A stretch of DNA of 64,000 nt from the NCBI GenBank assembly GCA_017412055.1, contig JAFQOW010000039.1, forward strand, positions 124,001-188,000, given 5' to 3'. Numbering within the stretch: position 1 is the first letter of the stretch; each line of letters starts with the position of its first letter. Under the pieces are notes generated by a model that saw nothing but the letters and a program-made list of their open reading frames with translations, was not told the origin of the DNA and ran no database searches. Both the position numbers and the translations under genes were made by a program. Positions 39,577-47,544 of this stretch are shown here, in pieces. Origin of the DNA: Lachnospiraceae bacterium. Lineage in GTDB: Bacteria; Bacillota; Clostridia; Lachnospirales; Lachnospiraceae.

Positions 39577-40548
39577 CTATGTAAGAACATCACCTTGTAT
39601 TTGCTTTATCACATCCAGATATTCTCTTTCTACGGAACTTATAGTCTTCTGCTTATACTTTTTATACTCTGTTTCTGCCTTATCCATAGCTTGCAAATGA
39701 GAAATACTACCATTTCCCTCTAGCAGTTGCTCTCCAGTCGAAATCAATATTGTATCCAAATGTTTAGCCCAATCTGCCATGGTCATTGCTATTTCACGTT
39801 CTGCTTGTCTTTCAGCAAAATCCAGATATCCTGAAACAAGTTGTCCCATAGCACGTAATTCTTTCTCATTAAGATAGTTCTTTGCTATCTTTGCTTCTTT
39901 CAAAGTTGGCTGTTCTCCTGAAAAAGTCATTAAGCCCATAAACTCTTTTTCAGCATCAGCTCTCTTATAGATAACCTCTGCTGCTGTTTCACCGGATATA
40001 GCATAATGAATTTTATTTTGTACTTTTTTAAAAAAACGCACAGATTCCTCTGCTGTAGGATTATAATCAATACTAGTTGCGTATATTTCTAAAACCTGAC
40101 GATAAAAAACCTTTTCCGACGCACGAATATCTCTAATTCGCTCTAACAACTCTTTAAAGTATCCGCCTCCGCCCAGTTCTTTAAGTCGTTGGTCATCCAT
40201 AGCAAAACCTTTTCGCATATATTCTTTCAATATACTAGATGCCCATATTCGAAATTGTACTCCACGTTGTGATTTCACACGATATCCAACAGAAATAATT
40301 ACGTCCAAATTGTAATAATTAGTAGGTTTAGTAGAAAATTCGGAATTTCCGAATTTTCTCATAGTACTACTCTCTTCAAGCTCACCATCTGAATATATAT
40401 TTTTTATATGCTCATTGATTGTCGACTTAGATTTTTGAAATAAATCGGCCATTTGCTCCTGTGTCAACCAAACAGTTTCATCCACAAAAGTAACATCAAC
40501 TTTAGTTACTCCATCTTCTGTTGTGTATAATATTAAATCAGAATTCAT
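39577..40548 (-). CDS. RhuM family protein
   Basis: The 323-residue protein is a RhuM (PF13310) type: an N-terminal helix-turn-helix-like part (VWLTQEQMADLFQKSKSTINEHIKNI), then TNYYNLDVIISVGYRV and FRIWASSILKEYM, with a helical C-terminal half. RhuM proteins occur in pathogenicity and mobile islands, and their biochemical role is not established. A GAACA/TGTTC palindrome (40564-40575) overlaps the ribosome site, and AATATTGCAATATT lies just upstream, both possible operators. Confidence 0.85.
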   Translation of the reverse strand: MNSDLILYTTEDGVTKVDVTFVDETVWLTQEQMADLFQKSKSTINEHIKNIYSDGELEESSTMRKFGNSEFSTKPTNYYNLDVIISVGYRVKSQRGVQFRIWASSILKEYMRKGFAMDDQRLKELGGGGYFKELLERIRDIRASEKVFYRQVLEIYATSIDYNPTAEESVRFFKKVQNKIHYAISGETAAEVIYKRADAEKEFMGLMTFSGEQPTLKEAKIAKNYLNEKELRAMGQLVSGYLDFAERQAEREIAMTMADWAKHLDTILISTGEQLLEGNGSISHLQAMDKAETEYKKYKQKTISSVEREYLDVIKQIQGDVLT

Positions 40549-40563
40549 AACAGGCCCCTTTCA

Positions 40564-40612
40564 GAACATTTGTTCCTTTAGATTAACATATTCTTGTCAA
40601 TATTGCAATATT
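40564..40612. promoter_or_regulatory. Palindromes upstream of the RhuM gene
   Basis: GAACATTTGTTC (40564-40575) directly abuts the ribosome site; AATATTGCAATATT (40599-40612) is a perfect 14-bp palindrome. Candidate operators by symmetry only. Confidence 0.35.
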
Positions 40613-40651
40613 CAATAATAAAATAACCCTTAGCTTGTTCTAATGTGCCAA

Positions 40652-40723
40652 TCATTTATTGACACCTTCTAATCCTGCTTCGATATCTTTTGCAATCTCC
40701 ATTACAAATTCCTTGAGTTCCAT
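40652..40723 (-). CDS. 23-residue leader-like ORF
   Basis: MELKEFVMEIAKDIEAGLEG followed by VNK and a stop, with a good ribosome site (AAAGGAG) 8 bp before ATG. It may be a truncated gene start (DUF5688-like) that still has its own promoter/operator at 40818-40833. It is upstream of the RhuM gene on the same strand. Confidence 0.4.
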   Translation of the reverse strand: MELKEFVMEIAKDIEAGLEGVNK

Positions 40724-40817
40724 AATCTTGGCTCCTTTCAAAATAAAAACAAGAAAGGCTATATTTAGTATCATTAACTGATACTGTAATAATAATATAA
40801 ATTTATATTCGTTGACT

Positions 40818-40833
40818 TTACATTTTGCTGTAA
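40818..40833. promoter_or_regulatory. TTACA-N6-TGTAA operator-like palindrome (copy 1)
   Basis: The palindrome with identical TTTTGC centre also occurs at 44283-44298. Each lies 95-98 bp upstream of a short minus-strand ORF. Confidence 0.5.
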
Positions 40834-40886
40834 TAGTGACAATACCGGTGTTCCAAACTAACTCACAGTTTCACTATTCTTATCAC

Positions 40887-41681
40887 TTATCTACTATTCC
40901 CAATCACTTCATCAACTACAAAGTGATTATCTTTTATATAAAATTCTGTTACAATTTCTTCTGTAATAAAAAAGGAATTATGCAAAACCTCATATTTGCT
41001 ATCTTCAATTTTTACTTCGTCAACCATCCATAATGCATCAAAAGAACTTGTTTCCATATTCTCATCTGGTATTATTTTTTGCATCTTTTTCAAAATATTA
41101 TAATACCCGTTTTCACCTTTTATAGAATAAAGAATAGCAACTATTTCTCCATTGCAATATACCATTTTATATAAATAATCTTCTTCATTTACCACATATC
41201 CGTAAAACGTTTTCTTTACAGGTCTAAAGCCATCAATACATTTCATTTCCTCAGGACTTGTTATTGAATACCAATAGATATCATAATCTTCTAGCTCAAT
41301 GCATTCATTATCTGCAAAACTTCCTGCTGCCATTTTAGATGTGAAACCGTAATTTTTTGATATTACCAATCTACCAAACATAATCATTAACACTAACACA
41401 GTACCCACAGAAATAATCCCCAGCACTGTTGATACTTTATGTAAAACAAAAATCTTCTTATTTTTTACTACAATAATATCATCCACTTCTTCTGTTTTAA
41501 AATAATTTTCATCCACCTGAAAATACTGTATCAAGGCTTTATATGATATCTCATCTGGATACTCTAATCCCCGTTCCCATTTAGCAACAGCACTTCGACT
41601 AACATTAATCGCATCTGCTAAAGCTTGCCGAGACAAATTATTCTCTGTCCTAATTTTCCTAAGTTTATCTTTAAATTCCAT
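40887..41681 (-). CDS. Membrane-bound XRE family regulator
   Basis: The 264-residue protein has an N-terminal XRE helix-turn-helix (LSRQALADAINVSRSAVAKWERG, about 14-36), one transmembrane helix (about 80-102) and a C-terminal domain of 160 residues outside the membrane (WYSITSPEEM...). The layout suggests direct membrane-to-DNA signalling. The external domain is not recognised. GGAGATAGT precedes the start. Confidence 0.8.
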   Translation of the reverse strand: MEFKDKLRKIRTENNLSRQALADAINVSRSAVAKWERGLEYPDEISYKALIQYFQVDENYFKTEEVDDIIVVKNKKIFVLHKVSTVLGIISVGTVLVLMIMFGRLVISKNYGFTSKMAAGSFADNECIELEDYDIYWYSITSPEEMKCIDGFRPVKKTFYGYVVNEEDYLYKMVYCNGEIVAILYSIKGENGYYNILKKMQKIIPDENMETSSFDALWMVDEVKIEDSKYEVLHNSFFITEEIVTEFYIKDNHFVVDEVIGNSR

Positions 41682-41696
41682 ACTATCTCCATTAAT

Positions 41697-41864
41697 TTAA
41701 TTATTTATTATCTCTTCTAATCGCTCTTTCATTGGTGTAAGAAAAGTTCTTGTACGCTCTAACATCTTCATATTACGCAATAAAACATCTTTCATATCCT
41801 TGTCATTTTCAATACAATCTTTTCGATATTCGTCCTCTTTCCTCAAATACTCTCTTACACCACA
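41697..41864 (-). pseudogene. C-terminal coding remnant, about 55 residues
   Basis: A frame reading CGVREYLRKEDEYRKDC... and ending FLTPMKERLEEIINN has protein-like composition but no start codon or ribosome site, and a stop just upstream. Probably the decayed 3' end of a lost gene. Family unknown. Confidence 0.4.
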
Positions 41865-41941
41865 TTTATTTTATACTCTGTATATTGTATAACTAATCAC
41901 ACTAGATTTCTACATCCAAACAACTTTCTCCATAAATAATC

Positions 41942-43186
41942 TTAATATTCCAAGCTATTCTCTTTCAACAGAAAATCAAATAAATTCAATATCAGAATCC
42001 CCGATTCGTTATAATGCGTAGGACCATCCTTTACAATAATTATCTTTTTAAATGAATCACTGATATTTTGTAGCGATAACTGTTCCTGCTCTTCTTTCTC
42101 TCTCGTAGGTAAAGCTAACGCTGATTGAATATATAATCTTCTAGAGCCCTGATTACATACAAAGTCCACTTCTAACTGTTTTTGTATTCTTTTATTGTCC
42201 TCAGTGCGATAATTATACTCAACCATACCAACATCGACATTATATCCCTTTACGAGAAGCTCATTATAGATAATATTTTCCATAATATGATTTTCTTCAT
42301 ATTGGCGAAAATTGATTCTAACGTTTCTTAAACCACAATCAGTAAAATAAAATTTCATTGGTGTACTGATATATTTCTTACCTTTTACATCATAGCGATT
42401 TGCTCTACTAATCAAAAACGAATCTTCAAAATAATCCAAATACTTTTTTATTGTGTCAGGGTGTACAAAAGTATTCTTTACTGTTTTAAATGTATCTGAA
42501 AGTTTTTTTGGATTCGTCAATCCACCGATTGCTGATGATAAATAATCCAATAGTTCTTCCATTTCAATAGGATTTCTAACATCATTTCGCTCTAATATAT
42601 CTTTGATATATGTTTCCTTAAAAATATCTCTTAAATATGCAGCTTTATCTTCTTCATTATTAATTTCAAGCATTTTAGGCAAACCACCATACATTGTATA
42701 TTCCTGCCATGCTTGTTGTCTATCAATATTTCTTCCCAACATGTACTCCGAAAAAGACAGTGGAAACAAATGCACTTGGTCACCTCTACCACGAAATTCT
42801 GTAATAATGTCCTTTGATAAAAATTTTGCATTACTACCAGTTACATAGGTGTCTACATTTTTTAAATGTAAAAAACTGTTTAATACATCCTCAAATTCCG
42901 CCACCATCTGCACTTCATCAAGTAACACATAATACATATCATCGCCTTTTACTACATTATGAACATATTCACATAACACATCTGGGTCACGGTATTTTTT
43001 GTTAATCCTATCATCTAAGGCAATCTTTATAATGTGTTCTTTATCAACTCCTGATTTTATCAGATAATTATAAAACAATTCAAATAATAAATATGTCTTA
43101 CCGCTTCTTCTAATCCCCGTAATAACTTTAATCATACCATTATTTTTTCGTCTAATAAGTTTATCCAAATATAGATTTCTTTCCAT
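41942..43186 (-). CDS. AAA ATPase with DUF4143 domain
   Basis: The 414-residue protein has Walker A (GIRRSGKTYLLFE, near residue 25), Walker B (YVLLDEVQM), a sensor region (YVTGSNAKFL), then the DUF4143 PD-(D/E)XK-like C-terminal domain (VDFVC near 350). These orphan ATPases are frequent in Clostridia and Bacteroidetes islands; the function is not settled. GAGGAGATTAACT precedes the ATG. Confidence 0.88.
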   Translation of the reverse strand: MERNLYLDKLIRRKNNGMIKVITGIRRSGKTYLLFELFYNYLIKSGVDKEHIIKIALDDRINKKYRDPDVLCEYVHNVVKGDDMYYVLLDEVQMVAEFEDVLNSFLHLKNVDTYVTGSNAKFLSKDIITEFRGRGDQVHLFPLSFSEYMLGRNIDRQQAWQEYTMYGGLPKMLEINNEEDKAAYLRDIFKETYIKDILERNDVRNPIEMEELLDYLSSAIGGLTNPKKLSDTFKTVKNTFVHPDTIKKYLDYFEDSFLISRANRYDVKGKKYISTPMKFYFTDCGLRNVRINFRQYEENHIMENIIYNELLVKGYNVDVGMVEYNYRTEDNKRIQKQLEVDFVCNQGSRRLYIQSALALPTREKEEQEQLSLQNISDSFKKIIIVKDGPTHYNESGILILNLFDFLLKENSLEY

Positions 43187-43200
43187 AGTTAATCTCCTCT

Positions 43201-43321
43201 ATTGAATATTTAGTCTCAATTGCAACTTTTTTTTCAATAAAATTATATATCTGCTTACCCAGACTGTCAACAAATGTTGAATATTTAGTCTCGATTACAA
43301 CTATATTTTCAATAGTTTTCC
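43201..43321. repeat. Imperfect 40-bp direct repeat in the leader of the DUF4143 ATPase
   Basis: TTGAATATTTAGTCTC then ATT-CAACT and TTTTCAATA occurs at about 43202-43243 and again at 43276-43320. On minus both copies are part of one open frame without ATG (IETKYS twice), ending inside the ATPase gene. It may be a degraded coding region or a regulatory duplication. The remaining gap to 43484 holds nothing recognisable. Confidence 0.5.
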
Positions 43322-43484
43322 CAGTAATGAAGCTTTTTATTCCAACGGAAAAGGATGAGAACGGGTGTTGCTTTCACTGATATACCGGTTGATTCTTTTT
43401 GAATCTCACCATCAGTTGACATACCTAATTCTATTTAAATATCTTTGGTAAGATATGGTAAAACGCACAAAAAATTAATATTAG

Positions 43485-43778
43485 TCATACAACCTTTCTC
43501 ATGCACACCGCAAACTCTGCCATGATGTGGTCCATTCCCTACGCAAGGTCATTCCACTTCTGTATGAAGTAATTCTTTGTCCGTTCTGCGTGTTCCTTGT
43601 ATGCGTCTGTTTTGCCCAATTTTTCCTTAGCTTCAGCCTTATGCTTTTCAAATTCGCTGTTGTCAAATGCTTTCATAACATTTTCTCCTTTCACGGCACC
43701 GTCAATGGCGGAAATTAAACGTTCTAAGTCATTCGTTCTTTTTGCCAAAACTGTCGAATTACCACTATGTATTTTATG
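43485..43778 (-). pseudogene. MerR/TipAS-type regulator remnant with internal stop
   Basis: The frame reads ...LERLISAIDGAVKGENVMKAF, then EFEKHKAEAKEKLGKTDAYKE and NYFIQKWNDLA, a TipAS drug-binding domain. A TAG follows where relatives have Glu, and the same frame continues GMDHIMAEFAVCMRK before a final stop at 43485. The DNA-binding N-terminus and the end of the domain are missing. An internal ATG with AAAGGAG (M at VMKAF) could still give a 45-residue peptide. Confidence 0.6.
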
Positions 43779-43817
43779 ACTATATACAATTTCTGCATTT
43801 TTTCTTATTCGCTTCTT

Positions 43818-43976
43818 CTATCTATTGACTTCTCGACTCTCAGCTTGCAATAAATATCTGTAGCTCAAATCTTTTTCTTTATTAATACATAACTCAATTA
43901 TTTGGTCAGTGGGAACCGATATCATATTAAATTGGATATCATTACAATCTCCTATTATTCCAAATTGACCAATTAA
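43818..43976 (-). pseudogene. Coding remnant of unknown family
   Basis: A 52-codon open frame (LIGQFGIIGDCNDIQ... to ...LQAESREVNR) lacks a start codon after an upstream stop. It is coding-like but not identified. Confidence 0.3.
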
Positions 43977-44005
43977 TTACTCTATCTACATTATTTATTT
44001 TTTCA

Positions 44006-44185
44006 CTAAAACATATTCTCTTTAACAACCTTCTTCTGTCTCTGCTGAAGCAGGAAGTCTCCTACTAATTCGTAAAAGTCTTTCATTTCATCATCCTCTG
44101 ATTCTAACACCAGTTGAAGTATATCATCATCATTAAGTTTCTTAATCTCTTCGTATATGTCAGCATATTTCTTCATATCACACAT
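44006..44185 (-). CDS. 59-residue acidic small protein
   Basis: It begins MCDMKKYADIYEEIKKL and ends QKKVVKENMF; it is predicted fully helical and is rich in Asp and Glu. AAGGGAG is 8 bp before the ATG. A copy of the island tail (44201-44245) and a TTACA-N6-TGTAA site form its leader. The family is unknown; it could be a small regulator or antitoxin-like protein. Confidence 0.55.
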   Translation of the reverse strand: MCDMKKYADIYEEIKKLNDDDILQLVLESEDDEMKDFYELVGDFLLQQRQKKVVKENMF

Positions 44186-44200
44186 AAAACATTCTCCCTT

Positions 44201-44275
44201 CTATGCAATATCTTACTTATTTGCGATATCTGCCTGTACTGAAGTTATAAATTCAGTTCATGAAAATAGTATGAT
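44201..44275. repeat. Copy of the recurrent island 3' tail (copy B)
   Basis: It shares CTATGCAATATCTTACTT with copy A, and GCGATA(T/G)CTGCCTGT plus GAAGTTATA(A/G)ATTCAGTT with copy C near 47.45 kb. It follows the nucleotidyltransferase gene and precedes the 59-residue ORF. Confidence 0.65.
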
Positions 44276-44282
44276 AGCGATT

Positions 44283-44298
44283 TTACATTTTGCTGTAA
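44283..44298. promoter_or_regulatory. TTACA-N6-TGTAA operator-like palindrome (copy 2)
   Basis: Same 16-bp palindrome and flanks (ATAxxGACAAT) as at 40818-40833; 98 bp upstream of the 59-residue ORF. Confidence 0.5.
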
Positions 44299-44354
44299 TA
44301 CCGACAATCAACAGAATTTGCAAATGATAATACAAAGTTTAGATACACTAATTC

Positions 44355-44993
44355 TCATTTACAATACTTTCGATATATTTCGTTTATTGTTTCTGCATAT
44401 AATGACCAAGAACGTTTATCCGGATTGTCATTTAAATTCTTCTTATAGATGTACAGTTCCCGTACCTCATCCCAATAATTGTTCTTTTTAAGGTTCTCAG
44501 CTCTTTCTTCCAGTTTTGAATTGCTTGTAGGCAAGTATTTCCAATCATAAGACTTTTGATTCTTATTAAAACGAATAGCCTCTTGCCTACCATCATTATA
44601 ATCGCGTACAATTGCAAAATCACAACTACTGAGAATCCTGCTACCTAATATGTCCTTCCGCTTAATGGTTAGTACCCTTGTGCTATCTTCACAAAAGTCA
44701 TATCCCAAAGCTCTACTATGCTTGTTAAACGCCTTTTTAAGAATTCGGCGAATTTCTTCTGGTGAAAAATTCTCATCATCGTCATTAACATGAATATTAA
44801 CATCAAAATCATACCCGGTGTTACCCTTGACATCTCGCGTAATCATCTTACGATGAGTACTTCCTACATAAGTAAAAGAAAAAGTAAAATAGTCATCTCT
44901 TAACTCATCCTGAACTAAATTAATCAGTTTCTCAAGTTCTTTTTTGATAGGTAAATACGCTGAACGCGGCACATATTGAAAATCATGTTTCAT
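44355..44993 (-). CDS. Nucleotidyltransferase of the Pol-beta/CD-NTase-like fold
   Basis: The 212-residue protein has the GS motif (YVGSTHRKM, near 45), the metal-binding DxD (GYDFDVNIHV, near 66-72) and a likely third carboxylate (SSCDFAIV). That makes a catalytically plausible minimal nucleotidyltransferase. Second-messenger synthesis (as in CBASS), tRNA or protein modification are all possible. No CBASS effector is adjacent. The start has AAGGAAAA upstream. It sits among island cargo. Confidence 0.65.
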   Translation of the reverse strand: MKHDFQYVPRSAYLPIKKELEKLINLVQDELRDDYFTFSFTYVGSTHRKMITRDVKGNTGYDFDVNIHVNDDDENFSPEEIRRILKKAFNKHSRALGYDFCEDSTRVLTIKRKDILGSRILSSCDFAIVRDYNDGRQEAIRFNKNQKSYDWKYLPTSNSKLEERAENLKKNNYWDEVRELYIYKKNLNDNPDKRSWSLYAETINEIYRKYCK

Positions 44994-45185
44994 ATACTTT
45001 GTTTTCCTTTCTTAACCCATACCTCCATTTAACTTTTGTTAAATCATTATAGAATACCATTTCTTCATAATTACGTCAATAAATATATGTTAAATTTAAT
45101 GATATTATTTGTTAACCCTTAAATGAAAATCTAAATTCTACACCATTTGAATAATTTTCTCTTCCATAACAAAATAAGCCTTTTT

Positions 45186-46955
45186 TCATACAACGCATTT
45201 AATATCGTCATCTAAAAACTTACATATTGGATAAGTAATAAATACTTTACGAACATCCTCTGGAATTTTCTTCAAACATTGATAGGCTGCAACTTTATCA
45301 TCTAATAGTATGTTTATTCCACATAATTGTTCATTGTCATCAATAGTATCTCGCATGTATTTAATGTTTTCAATATCTTCTTCACTCAACATCTTAAGTC
45401 TTTTCTTTATTTGCCAATGATTTATTTTAACATATACAAGTGAATCATTTATCTCTTTAAGCTTTTCGATAACATAATTTCCTAAATCTAGTAGCCTAAT
45501 ATCCCCATTTATGTCATATGCCTCTATCAATCCTAATACCGAATTATTAATGTTATCCAATGTATATGTATTGTAATCCGTATTATTAACCTGATGGTAA
45601 AATTCATTATAATCATATTTATATAAATAACCCAATACATCACCACGAAGATCAGTAAACATTGGTAGGTTATAATATTTATCATCATTTTTAATATATC
45701 CGCGATATTTGCTTTCATATAATCGATTAGCAAAACATATTTTTTCGCCTTTTTCTTTGTTTACAAACATAGGATATACTCTACCTTTTATTTTCATAGC
45801 AAACTCATATAGTTTATCCTTTTCAATCGTATAGTTACCTCTATATATTTGTAACGCTTTATTTATATTTAATATATCCTCATCTGTCATTTCTGCAAAT
45901 GGCGTCATTATTTCTATATTAGCCATATAACATATATTGTATAAATCTTGTATTAAATTGATATCGTCTTCAATGCTACTTATTTTCATATTAGAGTATG
46001 TAAGCTCCATTTTATGAATCATAATAGCAGTATTCTCTTTCATATTTAGTAAAAAACATACATCATTATACAATTCGGAAAGGGTTCCGATTTTTTTGAA
46101 ATTAAATCTACCTCTTTCAAAATCAAATGAAAGATTCTCGCTAACACTAATAATTATACTTTCATCCTCTTCGAATGTTACAGTGTATTTCTCATAAAAT
46201 ACTTTACCATTGACAGATATATTATTTACTATATTTTTTTTAAGCACAATTTTTGTATCCTTTTCGATTTCAAAAGGATACATAATATCAGTGTTATCAG
46301 TATTTGCATAGAAGCATACATCTCCTACAGAAATACGTTTCATTAGTTCTAACACATTATTTGTGTCTACTGCTGTCAGCTCCATCTTCCTTATATCTTT
46401 AATATTCTCAAAGTTTACTGATCTTGGTACGATTTGTCCTCGTCCCGATCCTTGCTTTAATGACTCAATGGTAAACTGCTTACAAATTCTATACATCTCT
46501 CTTGGTGTTTTTACCATCTTAGTCAACGAAACATTTATTTGCTTTTTATTTCCCTTCCTTTTAGCCTCTCTAAGCAGTGTCTTAATTTTTGATGGAAATA
46601 AAATATTATAAAAAATCTCAGTCCTTTTTGGCGATAGAATAACTCTAAAAAGCAATACACCTCTATCATTATAATAATTCTTTAAAACATCTAGATTAAC
46701 TCCATATTGAATCATCTTTTTGTTGATTTCTTTTAAATTTTCATCCATATGCCCCTTTACTTGTATTGGAATCTTATCATCCAAACTTTTATTACTAAAG
46801 GTTTTGTCATTATATGTATAGATATATCCGTCCCAGGACAACTCTTTATCCATAGAATTTATACTACTATCTAAAAAATCATTATCGAGAATCAAACATT
46901 CTATTTCATTTATTGCTCTTTTTTCTATTTTAGTATTTTCATATTTACCATTCAT
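45186..46955 (-). CDS. Large protein with DUF4365-like N-terminal nuclease fold
   Basis: The 589-residue protein has an N-terminal part (about 10-150) with helix Glu (AINEIE), SWDGYIY and KIPIQVKGH. This is the order of a DUF4365 / PD-(D/E)XK-type fold, where the Gln-Val-Lys strand carries the catalytic Lys. The remaining 430 residues are not recognised. Codon use is more AT-rich than in the chromosomal part. ATG 46955 is chosen for its GAGGAG site. A defence nuclease role is a guess. The gap 44994-45185 shows no features. Confidence 0.55.
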   Translation of the reverse strand: MNGKYENTKIEKRAINEIECLILDNDFLDSSINSMDKELSWDGYIYTYNDKTFSNKSLDDKIPIQVKGHMDENLKEINKKMIQYGVNLDVLKNYYNDRGVLLFRVILSPKRTEIFYNILFPSKIKTLLREAKRKGNKKQINVSLTKMVKTPREMYRICKQFTIESLKQGSGRGQIVPRSVNFENIKDIRKMELTAVDTNNVLELMKRISVGDVCFYANTDNTDIMYPFEIEKDTKIVLKKNIVNNISVNGKVFYEKYTVTFEEDESIIISVSENLSFDFERGRFNFKKIGTLSELYNDVCFLLNMKENTAIMIHKMELTYSNMKISSIEDDINLIQDLYNICYMANIEIMTPFAEMTDEDILNINKALQIYRGNYTIEKDKLYEFAMKIKGRVYPMFVNKEKGEKICFANRLYESKYRGYIKNDDKYYNLPMFTDLRGDVLGYLYKYDYNEFYHQVNNTDYNTYTLDNINNSVLGLIEAYDINGDIRLLDLGNYVIEKLKEINDSLVYVKINHWQIKKRLKMLSEEDIENIKYMRDTIDDNEQLCGINILLDDKVAAYQCLKKIPEDVRKVFITYPICKFLDDDIKCVV

Positions 46956-47186
46956 TAGCAACTCTCCTCATATTTTTATAGCTTAGGTGTAACTATTTTA
47001 TTCTTCAATCCTCAATTTCTTAAAAAATATGTCTATTTTCTTATCAAAACCTCACACAATAATTTGCTATTCTTACATTTCTTCTCATTACACAAATTTT
47101 TTACAATTATAACATTTCTTCTTTATTTCTACAATCACAACGTTTTATATATAGCACCATTTAGACTAATCGAGAAAACTAAAAAA

Positions 47187-47225
47187 TCCGTTAGTTTTTT
47201 AGACATTATCTCAAAAACTAACGGA
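47187..47225. terminator. Long hairpin
   Basis: 13-bp perfect stem TCCGTTAGTTTTT with complement and 13-nt loop, in the 590-bp gap between the DUF4365-like and AlbA_2 genes. Confidence 0.5.
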
Positions 47226-47348
47226 CTATGGTAGGTACGTATGAATTACCGTTTACGTTCTTTTAACCATTATTTTTTTGAATCCAATCGCTTTTCCCCC
47301 ACCTTTCCATCCCCTACATACCTTCCTGTCATTTTTCAGTCAAAAAAA

Positions 47349-47381
47349 TTCCCCACTAGAACCATTACGATTCTAGTGAGG
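47349..47381 (-). terminator. Island tail terminator, copy C
   Basis: Stem ACTAGAA/TTCTAGT extended by C-G pairs, followed on minus by a T7 run. The same hairpin occurs at 55494-55524 and 55692-55724. Confidence 0.7.
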
Positions 47382-47454
47382 GATTCATATTTTACTTAAT
47401 ATCAGTAACCGTTATCTAAACGATAGCATTACTTATTAGCGATAGCTGCCTGTG
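47365..47454. repeat. 90-bp perfect direct repeat (copy C of the island tail)
   Basis: Identical over 90 bp to 55707-55796. It covers half of the terminator hairpin, GTTATCTAAACGATAGC and GCGATAGCTGCCTG. It lies downstream of the AlbA_2 gene. Confidence 0.85.
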
Positions 47455-47544
47455 CTGAAGTTATAGATTCAGTTTATGAAAAGACTATGATAGCACAATA
47501 CATTTTCAAGTTAATTCTCTATATTCACAACACATAAATAATCT

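Noticed and set aside
44355-44993. Calling the nucleotidyltransferase a CBASS synthase
   Set aside because: No adjacent effector, E1/E2 or HORMA genes; the fold alone does not define CBASS.
47226-47340. Possible CRISPR-like spacing of repeats in the island
   Set aside because: The repeats are few, far apart and terminator-bearing; no regular short repeat-spacer array exists.
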